DNA from: CBDAQA01 sp965247815
GTDB taxonomy: Bacteria; Planctomycetota; Phycisphaerae; Tepidisphaerales; Tepidisphaeraceae
Assembly: GCA_965247815.1 (NCBI GenBank)
Contig: CBDFHW010000009.1
Coordinates: 248,001 to 312,000 of the forward strand
Length of the DNA stretch: 64,000 nt
Direction: 5' to 3'
A program made the position numbers and the translations under genes. This document shows positions 25,050 to 33,513 of this stretch, piece after piece (positions within the stretch are counted from its first letter, which is position 1; every line of letters begins with the position of its first letter). Under the pieces are notes generated by a model. The model made no database searches. It was not told the origin of the DNA and worked only from the letters and a program-made list of their open reading frames with translations.

Positions 25050-27394
25050 GGAAGCCGCCGGTATGATGCCTGACTATCTGGATCGATTGAAAACAGCCTC
25101 ACCCATCCGTTATCCACAAGATCCTTCACGGAGGTTTGCGATCCCACGACGGCATCGATTCTCTCGCAAGACGCTTCGACGACAACCTGCAAACGGAGCG
25201 GCTCGTGATAATAAGTTCCGTCCGTTGCATGAACCGATTGCAAGGCAAGACCCGTGCGAAGATCGCCGCCATTGCCCAGTACGACTCCGAGTGACCCGAT
25301 CCGGTTATGCAGTGCTTTGTTGCCGCAACCGAATACGGCGTTATCCACGGTTGACGCGAAATATTGGAGGTTAATCCACGACGCCACGACCATCGGAGCC
25401 GAAAGTATGAGCGTCAAAACCGAATCGTCGATGTCGCTCGCTGCGTCGTACTCGTGCAAGAATGCGCGGCCGTTCAGATTGACCTGCCGCGATCGCACTC
25501 GCCGCGCGGCAATGAATGCGGCGTTGCGGGCCAGGCCCCATTCGGGCCGCACTTCGGACCAGTCTTTCGATCTTTTCCACAGAAGTCGGTCGAGCAGGGC
25601 TGGTCGGACTTCTGAAACTTTCAGATCTGGCCCTCGTTCAAGGCGACTTTTTTCGCTGGCCTGATCAAACCACTGCCGGAGCCTTGCCAGATCATCAATA
25701 TGGGTTGGCGGGAGGCGCCGCACATCGAGAAAAGTCACGCGGTCGGTCGAGGTATCGTGAACGGCGGGCAGGAAATGAGTATCGTCGGGAAGAACGATTC
25801 CCCGGTCGGCCAGGCCTTTACGAACAGGAGAGGCATTTAGTAGAGCCGCGGCAACTCGAGCGTTGATGGCGCCGCCGTGACCACCGCAAGCTCCGCAATC
25901 GAGGCCCGCCGCGTGAGCGTTGTTGGCGCTACGCCCCTCATGCCCACAGAACAGAACGATCCGAGCGCAATTAACACCAAGGCCGGTATTCTTGAGGATA
26001 GCGGCGGCAAGGTCGATCTGTCCGTCGAGCGACAGGCCGTTTCCGGCATGATCACTGGCCATCTCGAAATGCGCTGAGTGATCGACGTCCTTACCGCGGC
26101 GACCAAGCACCAGCGCATCGGCACCGAGTTTAATCCCGTAGAAAATGCCTAACATCTCGACATAGGAAAACGCAGCCGACGGAGCCGCCTGCATGTAGTT
26201 CGTTACATGCCCGAGAAAAGAATGCTGCTCAGCTAACGAAGATTTCAAGGAGACCGACGGTTTAAGCAGGACCGGGCAGCGGGCGCTCCGCCGATCGCTG
26301 GCTTGCCAGTCCAGGCTCACGCCGAAGAAACCAGCGAAGCCTCGCGTCTCAACAAGATCGGACTGTTGCTCGATATGTCGACGGAGGGGCTCTGAGCGAA
26401 CGTCAATACAGAAAACCGCCTGAACGGCTGGACGGAGGGCCTGTGTTATCGTGGGGGACGGATTCAGAGACCGAATCAGCCGAGTGACGTATTCGTCCTC
26501 CACCGCTTCCTGAAGTGCAAGCCTTACGGATTCGTTCTCCACCGGCGTGTCTTGATAGGCAGAATGGGAAACGCCAAAGATGTCTGCGACGGCCGCGTCA
26601 GCGCAGACCAGGATCGCCAGCAATTCACCGACATCACCCGGTTGCTCGGAACCCTCTTGCCAGCAAGAGCGTCGAAAATACGAAGCCCACCCGTACAGCT
26701 TTCCGAGTAACCGATAAAAATAGGCGATCCGATCCCGCGTGGGGATGGCGAGTCGAACAAGCATCGCTTCGACTGCCCGCTTCGGATCGTCGGGCGCCTT
26801 CCGCATAAACGCTCGCCACCCAGCCAGGCCGATGATTTCCAAAGACCGGTCCGCTCGCGCGGCTTCCATCCACGAGGCAAAGAGACTCTTGCCTTGGCGG
26901 GCATCGCTCCACTGAGTTCCGCCGTCGGTGGCGTAAACAGCACACCATCTCGCGATGGAGCGGACGACATGGTCGCTCCAGTCTGTGCCTCGGGCGAGGT
27001 CATACCGCTCGCAGAACGTCTGGATCGCGCTCGCCTTGCGGAACGCCATCGGATGAGACGCGTCGGAGAGGATGGAATTCACTACTTCCTCGCTAATGCC
27101 AATACGTAGTGAAGCAGACCTGATCGCTTCATCGCCGATTGCACCCTTGCGCCATTTATCGCGATAAAAGTCGAGCCCGGGAAGGACGCGTGCGGCCAAG
27201 CCTTGTTCCACGATTGGCATCGCCTCGGCGATCGGCTTGCCGACGAATCCAAGGAATGGATTTACCGCGACGTAATCGGATAAATCCCACAGCGGGGGAA
27301 TGCGCTTGCAAGCGGAAACGACATCGTTCCAAAAGTCGGTCAATTCGTCATCGTCATCAACCACAATCGTGGGCATATTAAGCGTTGAGAGCAT
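25022..27394 (-). CDS. dabA: DabA-type inorganic carbon transporter subunit (DUF2309)
   Basis: A 790-aa protein. ATG 27394 has AAAGGA upstream. It matches the DUF2309/DabA family, the beta-carbonic-anhydrase-like, zinc-bearing half of the DAB energy-coupled CO2 hydration pump. The expected zinc ligands are visible: C329 and D331 in FCIDVRSE, H485 in CGHEGRSANN, and C500 in LDCGACGG. Family blocks NPFLGF near residue 45 and ETRGFAGFFGV near 349 are present. It overlaps dabB by 17 bases. With DabB at the membrane it would take up CO2 as bicarbonate, for autotrophic or anaplerotic carboxylation. Start and ligands are intact, so the gene looks functional. Confidence 0.9.
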   Translation of the reverse strand: MLSTLNMPTIVVDDDDELTDFWNDVVSACKRIPPLWDLSDYVAVNPFLGFVGKPIAEAMPIVEQGLAARVLPGLDFYRDKWRKGAIGDEAIRSASLRIGISEEVVNSILSDASHPMAFRKASAIQTFCERYDLARGTDWSDHVVRSIARWCAVYATDGGTQWSDARQGKSLFASWMEAARADRSLEIIGLAGWRAFMRKAPDDPKRAVEAMLVRLAIPTRDRIAYFYRLLGKLYGWASYFRRSCWQEGSEQPGDVGELLAILVCADAAVADIFGVSHSAYQDTPVENESVRLALQEAVEDEYVTRLIRSLNPSPTITQALRPAVQAVFCIDVRSEPLRRHIEQQSDLVETRGFAGFFGVSLDWQASDRRSARCPVLLKPSVSLKSSLAEQHSFLGHVTNYMQAAPSAAFSYVEMLGIFYGIKLGADALVLGRRGKDVDHSAHFEMASDHAGNGLSLDGQIDLAAAILKNTGLGVNCARIVLFCGHEGRSANNAHAAGLDCGACGGHGGAINARVAAALLNASPVRKGLADRGIVLPDDTHFLPAVHDTSTDRVTFLDVRRLPPTHIDDLARLRQWFDQASEKSRLERGPDLKVSEVRPALLDRLLWKRSKDWSEVRPEWGLARNAAFIAARRVRSRQVNLNGRAFLHEYDAASDIDDSVLTLILSAPMVVASWINLQYFASTVDNAVFGCGNKALHNRIGSLGVVLGNGGDLRTGLALQSVHATDGTYYHEPLRLQVVVEASCERIDAVVGSQTSVKDLVDNGWVRLFSIDPDSQASYRRLPCGGWEAMT

Positions 27395-28994
27395 TGTTTA
27401 TTCCTTTCGAGGAGAGTGTTCGCGAGATCGAAGCGACGACGCGATCAGCGATCGCGCCGAAGTAAAAGCCGTGGAGTGCGTGAACGCGCAACGCTCGCCC
27501 GGCGGGGATGCGGTTGATGGCAGGCAACAATGCGTGCCCGACCGTCAGAAAAACCATTCCCACGACCGGGACGGCCGCCGCAGTCCAAGCGATGAAACCG
27601 GTCGGTTGCGAAAGGTGCCCGGTTACCGGCAATAAATAGGCGCTCGCCATCTGGTAGAGGGCGAAAGCGACAATCGCTACCGATCCCGTCACAGCGGCCG
27701 CAATCAGCGCCCGAATTCCCGCGGTGACGGGCTTCATTGCGGATTCGCCCACCAGCGCAATCCAGATCTGTCCGATCGACAGTGCAAGTATCGACGCCAG
27801 GGCCAACTCACCGGGAGATTGCAGGGGCGAGAACCCAGTGATTCGGCTCGCCAGCGCCATTTCGGGGACTGCGGCGACGATGCCCGTCGCGGCGGTAATT
27901 AGCGATCTTGCCGGTGAACGCTCCATGACTCGTGCGGGCCGGGAAATATCGCCGGATCGCAGGAAGCTCCACGCCTTGTAGCAGCCATGCGCCACGATAT
28001 GGAGCAATGCCACTGGGAAGATGCCCAATCCACACTGCACCATCATGAACCCCATCTGGCTGACGGTCGACCAGGCAAGCGTCCGTTTCACCTTGATTTG
28101 TGACCACATGGAAATAGAGCCAAGGATCGCGGTAATCGTGCCCACGACGGTGAGGAGAAGCAGTGATTCGGGAACACGGATAATCAGAGGCGACATTCGA
28201 AGCAGCAGCGCGCCGCCAGCGTTAATAATGCCGGCGTGCATCAGTGCGGAAACCGGCGTCGGGGATTCCATCGTTTCCGGGAGCCAGCTGTGAAAAGGAA
28301 ACTGAGCGGACTTAGTCAGGGCGGCAAGCACAATCAACAACGCGAGCGAGGTCATCGCTGTCGTCACCGGTGACCCGGCGGTCAATTCAAATAAGCGGTT
28401 CAAATCGAGTGTGCCCCAGTTCCACCAAACCAGCACAATCGAGCTTGCGAGCGCGAGATCGCCGATGCGGCTGATCATAAATTTCTTTCGGGCCGCTCTG
28501 ATCCCTTCGATTCGCTCGGGATAGTGCGTCAGCAGTTTGTGAAGTCCCGTGCTTGTCAATGACCATGCGATTGCGAGCATCAGCAAATTCGTCGAGATCA
28601 TCAGCACAAATGCCCACGCAACGGAAAACACCAGCCAATTCAAAAAGCGGTTCCGGTGCGGGTCACCATCGAGGTACCTGTCCGAAAAGCGATAGACGAT
28701 GACACCGACCCCCGTGACCAACAGGCCCAGGGCTGCGCTCAATCGATCGACGGAAAGTCCCGCAACGTGGATCGGACGGGGAATCAGTAGCTGCCACACG
28801 AACCCCGCCACCGCGAGCGCAAGAAACGCGACCAATAGAGGTAGCCGCAGGTCGAAAGGGCTTACCTTTCCGGGTCGCGCCATTCTCACTCGATGGGAAG
28901 TCCGGTGGTCATCCACATCCGGCCGAAGGACGTCAGATTCCGGGGAAGCCTGCCCAACTGGGGCAGATGACGCTTGGCTTGCAGCAAGATTCAT
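27378..28994 (-). CDS. dabB: DabB-type proton-conducting membrane subunit (NuoL/MrpA-like)
   Basis: A 538-aa multi-pass membrane protein of the NADH-quinone oxidoreductase subunit 5/MrpA family, with about 13 hydrophobic helices. A cytosolic N-terminal tail of about 45 residues precedes them. Core motifs are TKSAQFPFHSWLPETMESP, ALMHAGIINAGG and LAWSTVSQMGFM. The gene lies directly before dabA with a 17-base overlap and no other complex I genes are nearby, which identifies it as DabB, the cation-driven partner of DabA. The promoter region is shared with the divergent winged-helix gene at 29109. Confidence 0.9.
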   Translation of the reverse strand: MNLAASQASSAPVGQASPESDVLRPDVDDHRTSHRVRMARPGKVSPFDLRLPLLVAFLALAVAGFVWQLLIPRPIHVAGLSVDRLSAALGLLVTGVGVIVYRFSDRYLDGDPHRNRFLNWLVFSVAWAFVLMISTNLLMLAIAWSLTSTGLHKLLTHYPERIEGIRAARKKFMISRIGDLALASSIVLVWWNWGTLDLNRLFELTAGSPVTTAMTSLALLIVLAALTKSAQFPFHSWLPETMESPTPVSALMHAGIINAGGALLLRMSPLIIRVPESLLLLTVVGTITAILGSISMWSQIKVKRTLAWSTVSQMGFMMVQCGLGIFPVALLHIVAHGCYKAWSFLRSGDISRPARVMERSPARSLITAATGIVAAVPEMALASRITGFSPLQSPGELALASILALSIGQIWIALVGESAMKPVTAGIRALIAAAVTGSVAIVAFALYQMASAYLLPVTGHLSQPTGFIAWTAAAVPVVGMVFLTVGHALLPAINRIPAGRALRVHALHGFYFGAIADRVVASISRTLSSKGINNALNA

Positions 28995-29030
28995 GGGATG
29001 TTATCCGAGTTGTGTATCGCGAATTAAGAA

Positions 29031-29061
29031 ACACGAAGTATAATACACGAAGTAATCTTCG
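29031..29061. promoter_or_regulatory. Candidate operator/promoter between dabB and the winged-helix gene
   Basis: ACACGAAGTA occurs twice (29031-29040 and 29045-29054), 14 bases apart. Between the ACACGAAG cores lies a perfect TATAAT (29039-29044) on the plus strand, which reads TATTAT on the other. The second copy continues into a palindrome, CGAAG-TAAT-CTTCG (29048-29061). I see no good -35 at the proper distance. This is the expected place for regulator binding that would control both divergent units. Confidence 0.5.
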
Positions 29062-29108
29062 CATGATAGTAGCTACGGGTTCTTCTGTCAAAGCCCGGGA
29101 GTAAAAAA

Positions 29109-29462
29109 ATGAGGAAACAGCGAGACGGTCGCGGCAAGAATGTCGGCGGCAAAGCTCAGACAAAGGCCCCTTGGACCTTCCTGTCCAATCATTCGCACGT
29201 CCTGATTTGTCTGTGGCGCGAGCCGGAGATTCGGCTGCGGGATGTCGCGGTAGTAGTGGGTATTACGGAACGGGCGGTGCAGGCGATCGTTGCCGATTTG
29301 GAAGCAGCTGGAGTGTTGGTTCGAACGCGCAACGGTCGCAGGAATCGCTATCAGATACACGTAGCGTTGCCGCTTCGGCACCCCGTTGAAGCCAACCGAA
29401 CCGTCGCCGCCCTCCTGGAGATGGTTGGCGAACATGCTGCCCAACACACATCAAGGGGCTGA
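29109..29462 (+). CDS. Winged-helix (MarR/ArsR-like) transcriptional regulator
   Basis: A 117-aa protein. ATG 29109 has GGGAG (29097-29101) 7 bases upstream. A basic N-terminal tail of about 18 residues precedes a winged helix: SNHSHVLICLWREPEIRLRD, recognition helix GITERAVQAIVADLEAAG and the wing VRTRNGRRNRYQIH. It is divergent from dabB across 114 bases carrying direct repeats, so regulation of the dabAB operon and of itself is the natural inference. The inducing signal is unknown; CO2/bicarbonate status would make sense. The IS3 element inserts 27 bases after its stop. Confidence 0.8.
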   Translation: MRKQRDGRGKNVGGKAQTKAPWTFLSNHSHVLICLWREPEIRLRDVAVVVGITERAVQAIVADLEAAGVLVRTRNGRRNRYQIHVALPLRHPVEANRTVAALLEMVGEHAAQHTSRG

Positions 29463-29552
29463 CCGGTAAACGAGCCCGTAATTAAGGGTGGGCTTCCCCA
29501 CTAAGCACGGGCGCGGCAGAGGGCAGAGTAGAATCTGTCTGAAGGAGTGTCC

Positions 29553-29834
29553 ATGGCACGAAGAAAGTACACGCGGGAGTTCAAGATTTCAGCAGTCAAG
29601 CTGGTCAATCAACAGGGGTATTCAGTGGTTGACGCGGCCAAGAGCCTGGGCGTCGATCCCAACAGCGTTCGGGGGTGGGTCGGCAAGTTTGGAGCCGAGG
29701 CCGGCTTGGCGCCGACTGGCGACGGAGCGATGGCGGCAGAGCTGCGGCGGCTGCGCAAGGAGAACGCCCGGCTTTTGATGGAGCGCGAGATTTTAAAAAA
29801 AGCAGCTCAGTTCTTCGCAATGGAGCAGCTGTGA
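29553..29834 (+). CDS. IS3-family transposase OrfA
   Basis: A 93-aa helix-turn-helix protein. ATG 29553 has AAGGAG (29542-29547) upstream. It begins MARRKYTREFKISAVKLVNQ, with the HTH around residues 10-50 and a leucine-zipper-like segment, ELRRLRKENARLLMEREIL. It binds the IS ends. A run of seven A (29795-29801) followed by G near its 3' end is a typical -1 slippage site that would fuse it to OrfB as the active transposase. Its stop overlaps the possible GTG start of orfB. Confidence 0.9.
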   Translation: MARRKYTREFKISAVKLVNQQGYSVVDAAKSLGVDPNSVRGWVGKFGAEAGLAPTGDGAMAAELRRLRKENARLLMEREILKKAAQFFAMEQL

Positions 29835-30691
29835 AGTTTGCCTTCATCGAAGAACACCTCCGTGACTTTCCGGTTGAGGTTTCGTGCCAGGTGCTGGATG
29901 TCAGCCGCTCGGGTTACTACGACTGGATCAACCGGCCTGCGAGCGAGCGGTACAAACGCCGGGAGGAACTGACGGCCAAGGTCAGAACCGCCGCCGTGGA
30001 AGGGCGCGGCGTCTACGGCAGCCCGCGGATCTATAAAGCCCTGGTGGCCCGGGGCGAAAGCGTGTGTGAAAACACGGTGGCAAAAGTGATGAAAGCGGCC
30101 GGAATCCGGGCGAAACAAAAGAAAAAATTCGTGCCGACCACCACCGACAGCGACCACCCCAACCCGGTGGCCGGCAACGTGCTGGACCGGCAGTTCGCCG
30201 CCGAACTCCCGAACCAGAAATGGGCGGTGGACATCACTTACATTCCGACCGACCAGGGATGGATGTACCTGGCGGGGGTGATTGATTTGTGCAGCCGGAT
30301 GATCGTCGGCTGGTCGATGGCGGATCACATGCAAACCGATCTGGTGAGTGATGCGCTGCAGATGGCGATCGCGCGAAGAAGCCCCGAGAAAGGCCTGCTG
30401 CACCACAGCGACCGCGGCGTTCAATACGCGAGTGATAATTACCAGCAGCTGCTGGAATCGCATGAAATGAACCAGAGCATGAGCGGCAAGGGAGACTGCT
30501 GGGACAACGCCGTAATGGAAAGCTTCTGGTCCACGCTCAAGACCGAGTTGGTGCATCACCAGAAGTTCGCCACACATGACCAGGCCCGGGCGTCGATCTT
30601 TGAGTACATCGAGGTGTTTTATAATCGCAGACGTCTGCACAGTTCGTTAGGCTATGTCAGCCCCGAGATGTTCGAGGCGAGCCTGAATTAA
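29831..30691 (+). CDS. IS3-family transposase OrfB (DDE integrase core)
   Basis: About 286 aa from GTG 29831, in the -1 frame relative to orfA; in the fused OrfAB the frame is entered at the A-run near 29795. It contains the HTH_21 segment YGSPRIYKAL and the rve integrase core with the DDE triad: D in WAVDITYI, D in HHSDRGVQY and E in NAVMESFWSTLK. The ending FYNRRRLHSSLGYVSPEMFE is standard for IS3. No stop or frameshift interrupts it. It catalyses copy-out transposition of the element. Confidence 0.92.
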   Translation: MKFAFIEEHLRDFPVEVSCQVLDVSRSGYYDWINRPASERYKRREELTAKVRTAAVEGRGVYGSPRIYKALVARGESVCENTVAKVMKAAGIRAKQKKKFVPTTTDSDHPNPVAGNVLDRQFAAELPNQKWAVDITYIPTDQGWMYLAGVIDLCSRMIVGWSMADHMQTDLVSDALQMAIARRSPEKGLLHHSDRGVQYASDNYQQLLESHEMNQSMSGKGDCWDNAVMESFWSTLKTELVHHQKFATHDQARASIFEYIEVFYNRRRLHSSLGYVSPEMFEASLN

Positions 30692-30730
30692 CCCCTCCGC
30701 AGCGCCCGCGCTTGGTGGGGAAGCCCAGGG

Positions 30731-31161
30731 CGATGCAGCAAGCCGCTTAACACCCTAATTTCTGAGCAAACCACTCAGAGAAGTTCCGCTGGTGTCTTCA
30801 CTCCGATTAGGGGCCGCAGCGATTTATGGAAATTCGTCGGCGGCCCCTTGGCGGTTTGGGCTCCATTTCGAACTCGACGACACCGCCGCCCGTGCCGAAA
30901 TGTTGGCGACCGGGGGTCGCCGGTGAACGCTACAGCGACCGCACGAACTCCGATCGAGCGGGTTGACTGCCTCCTTGGCCTTGGAGTTTGTGAGGGCTAG
31001 AAATTTTGCCAGTTCGCTGCGGTCGCGGCTAACTCCCTCGCGTTGCCGGTCTGGGCGTCTGCGCGGCGGCAGGAAAAGATTTCTGCTACCGTGGAAGTGT
31101 CGTCTATACTCGCGGTCGGCGTTGAGCTGGCGGTGAACATTCGCTAACTGACAGGATCAAT
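30731..31161. other. Gene-free region with a hairpin and a repeat-family copy
   Basis: No supported gene lies between the IS and the GH43 gene. AGTTCCGCTGGTGTCTTCAC plus TCCGATTAG (30782-30810) resembles the AGTTCAACTGGTGTCG ... CCCCGATT core of the 100-bp repeats. An 8-bp perfect stem, GGGGCCGC (30810-30817) with GCGGCCCC (30840-30847), follows directly. A TATACT hexamer at 31105-31110 might be the -10 of the GH43 gene, but no matching -35 is visible. Confidence 0.45.
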
Positions 31162-33441
31162 GTGTTCACGGTCGAACGAATTTTGTCCGCACTCGGATCG
31201 ATCGTCACAGCGGGGCTGGTCGTTTGTGTATGCGGGGTTGCCGGGGCCCAAGAAGCCGTTGTGACGGCCGGACACGGATTGCGGACGGACTTTTATAGTA
31301 GTTCGGACAAGAATCCGTTCGATCGACTTCGCCAAATCACGACGCACAGCAACATTGCTTCCGCGGACTTGGTTCCTGAACTGCGTCGGGTGACGGGCAG
31401 CTCCGATTTGACCGCCATCCGATGGTCGGGCCAGATCGCTTGTCCGGGTTCGGGCGATTACACCTTCTACGTCGCCGGCGATAACGGGTTTCGGCTCTGG
31501 ATCGACGGGAAACTGGTCATCGATCATTGGGTCGCGGATTGGGACAATGAGCAGACCGGCGGGCCCCTCCACTTCGAAGCCGGCTCGAAACACGACTTAA
31601 AGGTCGAATACTTCAACCTCACCGGTGGCGCAAATCTGAAGCTGTCCTGGTCCGCCGGTAATATGCCCAAGGAAGTTGTGCCTGCGGACTACCTGTACCT
31701 GCCGGATCGGTTTTACAACGCTGCGGACCTGGCCGTCTACATCGACGACGCGGCTCGGACGATCGGTAACGCGACGGTCGGCGGGTCGGTCGGCTGTTAC
31801 CCGCGAGCGGCGGTGGATCGGATTCGTCTGGCGATCGATCAGGCCAGAGCTGTTCAAGCCGATGGCCAAGCCTCGTCGGCCGACGTCGGCCGTAAAATTG
31901 ATGCGGTCAAGGTCGCGTTGGCCGATTTCAAGCGGGCGGTGGTGAAGGAGCCTTTCGATGGGGCCGGAACCGGCAACCCCGTACTGCCCGGGTATTGGGC
32001 CGACCCCACGATGTATTACGACTCGGCGTCGGAGTCGTTTTACTGCTTCGCGACCGTCGACGGGGTCGACGCGGGTTGGCAGCACGATCCGCACTACGCG
32101 GTGTCGAAAGACCTGGTGAACTGGAAAATCGTGCCGCTGAAGTTGCCCGTCGTTTGGCCGCTGCCCGTCGCCAACAAACCGCTTGCGTTGTGGGCGCCGA
32201 GCATCGTCCGCAGCCCGAAGAACAAAAAGTATTACCTCACGTACTTCATCGAAGGCAACACGTACATCGCATCGGCCGACGGCGCGACGGGCCCCTGGAA
32301 AAACGCGACCAGTGGAACGACGACCCAGACCTGTCGTCTCAATGACGGCTTCGACGCCCAGCTGTTCGCTGACACGGACGGGGAGCTGTACCTCAGTCAC
32401 GGCACGTCCGAATTTAAGCTGTCTCATCTCGCCATCGCGTCGGACGGCACTGTTTCCATAGACAACCGTAACCCCCGGATGGTCGAGGGCAACGAGTTCA
32501 AATACAAGACAATCCACCGGATTAGAGTTTTTGGAGAGGGGACAGCCCTGTTCAAAAACGACGGCAAGTACTACCTCTTCTACGCCGAATTCGGCAGCCA
32601 GAATTACTGCGTGAAGTACGCCACGGCCGACTCGATCTGGGGCCCTTACAGCGAGCAGCAGGGCTTTGTCATGGAGCGGGACGCGGTCCGCGACATCCTC
32701 GGGCCCGGGCACGTGAGTCTGTTTCAATACGGTGGGGACACGTACATCGGCTATCACCGGCAGCACTTTCCATTCGTCGATTCCAAGCGACAAACGTGCG
32801 TGAACAAGATCAAATTCTTGGGTGATTCGGTCGGCTTGGACGTGCAGAATCATTCCGGCATGCGTTCTGGCGACGGGGCGCTCGAGAAGCTGGTCGCCAA
32901 GGCACTCGCACGACGGGAGGTCAATCTCGCGCTGGGCAAGCCTGCCATCGCGTCCAGCGTATCCAATTTCAAGGGCGGTGAATTCGGGGGGGAGTCATTC
33001 GCGTTCGTCCCGAACTTCTACAGGGCGAGCTTTGCGGTGGACGATAATTGGGGCACCCGCTGGATGGCCGGTACGGACCAATCGACGCCGTCGTTCCTGA
33101 TCGTCGACCTCGGCGCGGACAAGGAGGTCGGCAGGACGGCAACCATCTTCGAACACGTGAGAAGGGTATATCGGTATCGGATCGAATATTTGTCTCAGGC
33201 GAACGCCGCCGACCTCGATGCCGCGGGCAAGTCGACCGCGTGGTCGATCTACGCCGACCGCGGAAACAACACCGAGAAAGAGTCGCCATTGATCGACAGA
33301 AAGCCGGTCACCACGCGATACCTTAAAATCACGATCATCTCGGCCGACCTGCCGACGCAGCGCGAGAGTACAAGCCCCGGCCGCACAGATTACTTGAACC
33401 GGGTGAGCATCGTCGAGTTCGGCGTGTTTGCTAAGCCTTGA
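31162..33441 (+). CDS. Secreted PA14 - GH43-like glycosidase - F5/8-type C protein
   Basis: A 759-aa exported protein. Residues 1-29 are a signal peptide (basic start, hydrophobic core, AGA cleavage region). Residues about 35-175 form a PA14 carbohydrate-binding domain (GSGDYTFYVAGDNGFRLWID). Residues about 270-580 match a five-bladed GH43-type fold, with candidate acids in YWADPTMYY, GFDAQLFADTDGEL and FGEGTALFKNDG. Residues about 600-758 are a discoidin-like carbohydrate-binding domain (NLALGKPAIASSV). GH43 enzymes act on arabinan, xylan or related glycans; the substrate is not determinable here. A hairpin plus T-rich tract 47 bases after the stop probably terminates it. Confidence 0.85.
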   Translation: MFTVERILSALGSIVTAGLVVCVCGVAGAQEAVVTAGHGLRTDFYSSSDKNPFDRLRQITTHSNIASADLVPELRRVTGSSDLTAIRWSGQIACPGSGDYTFYVAGDNGFRLWIDGKLVIDHWVADWDNEQTGGPLHFEAGSKHDLKVEYFNLTGGANLKLSWSAGNMPKEVVPADYLYLPDRFYNAADLAVYIDDAARTIGNATVGGSVGCYPRAAVDRIRLAIDQARAVQADGQASSADVGRKIDAVKVALADFKRAVVKEPFDGAGTGNPVLPGYWADPTMYYDSASESFYCFATVDGVDAGWQHDPHYAVSKDLVNWKIVPLKLPVVWPLPVANKPLALWAPSIVRSPKNKKYYLTYFIEGNTYIASADGATGPWKNATSGTTTQTCRLNDGFDAQLFADTDGELYLSHGTSEFKLSHLAIASDGTVSIDNRNPRMVEGNEFKYKTIHRIRVFGEGTALFKNDGKYYLFYAEFGSQNYCVKYATADSIWGPYSEQQGFVMERDAVRDILGPGHVSLFQYGGDTYIGYHRQHFPFVDSKRQTCVNKIKFLGDSVGLDVQNHSGMRSGDGALEKLVAKALARREVNLALGKPAIASSVSNFKGGEFGGESFAFVPNFYRASFAVDDNWGTRWMAGTDQSTPSFLIVDLGADKEVGRTATIFEHVRRVYRYRIEYLSQANAADLDAAGKSTAWSIYADRGNNTEKESPLIDRKPVTTRYLKITIISADLPTQRESTSPGRTDYLNRVSIVEFGVFAKP

Positions 33442-33487
33442 CCCGATACACCGGGACCAGACCCCGGGCCCTGTCGGCGATCGGCAG

Positions 33488-33513
33488 CCGACGACGACGT
33501 CGGATTTTATTTT
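33488..33513 (+). terminator. Rho-independent terminator after the GH43 gene
   Basis: The stem CCGACG (33488-33493) and CGTCGG (33498-33503), with an ACGA loop, is followed by ATTTTATTTTA. It lies between the convergent GH43 and YebC genes and overlaps the YebC stop codon, so it mainly serves the plus-strand gene. Confidence 0.6.

Larger units (their letters stand above)
29489..30727 (+). mobile_element. Complete IS3-family insertion sequence
   Basis: A 1239-bp element. The left end reads TGGGCTTCCCCACTAAGC and the right end, read inwards, TGGGCTTCCCCACCAAGC. The inverted repeats continue to about 35 bp with few mismatches, start with TG and end with CA. Both sides are flanked by GGG (29486-29488 and 30728-30730), consistent with a 3-bp target duplication. 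It contains intact orfA and orfB in the usual -1 arrangement. The intact genes and ends suggest a recent, possibly active insertion, placed downstream of the winged-helix gene. Confidence 0.92.

Noticed and set aside
29807..30640. 277-codon minus-strand frame within the IS3 element
   Set aside because: It lies exactly opposite the OrfB integrase core with the DDE triad; no independent support.
31597..32853. 418-codon minus-strand open frame opposite the GH43 protein
   Set aside because: It lacks any family motif and is rich in Arg/Val/Asp, as expected for the complement of a high-GC gene. The plus strand has a signal peptide and recognised domains.
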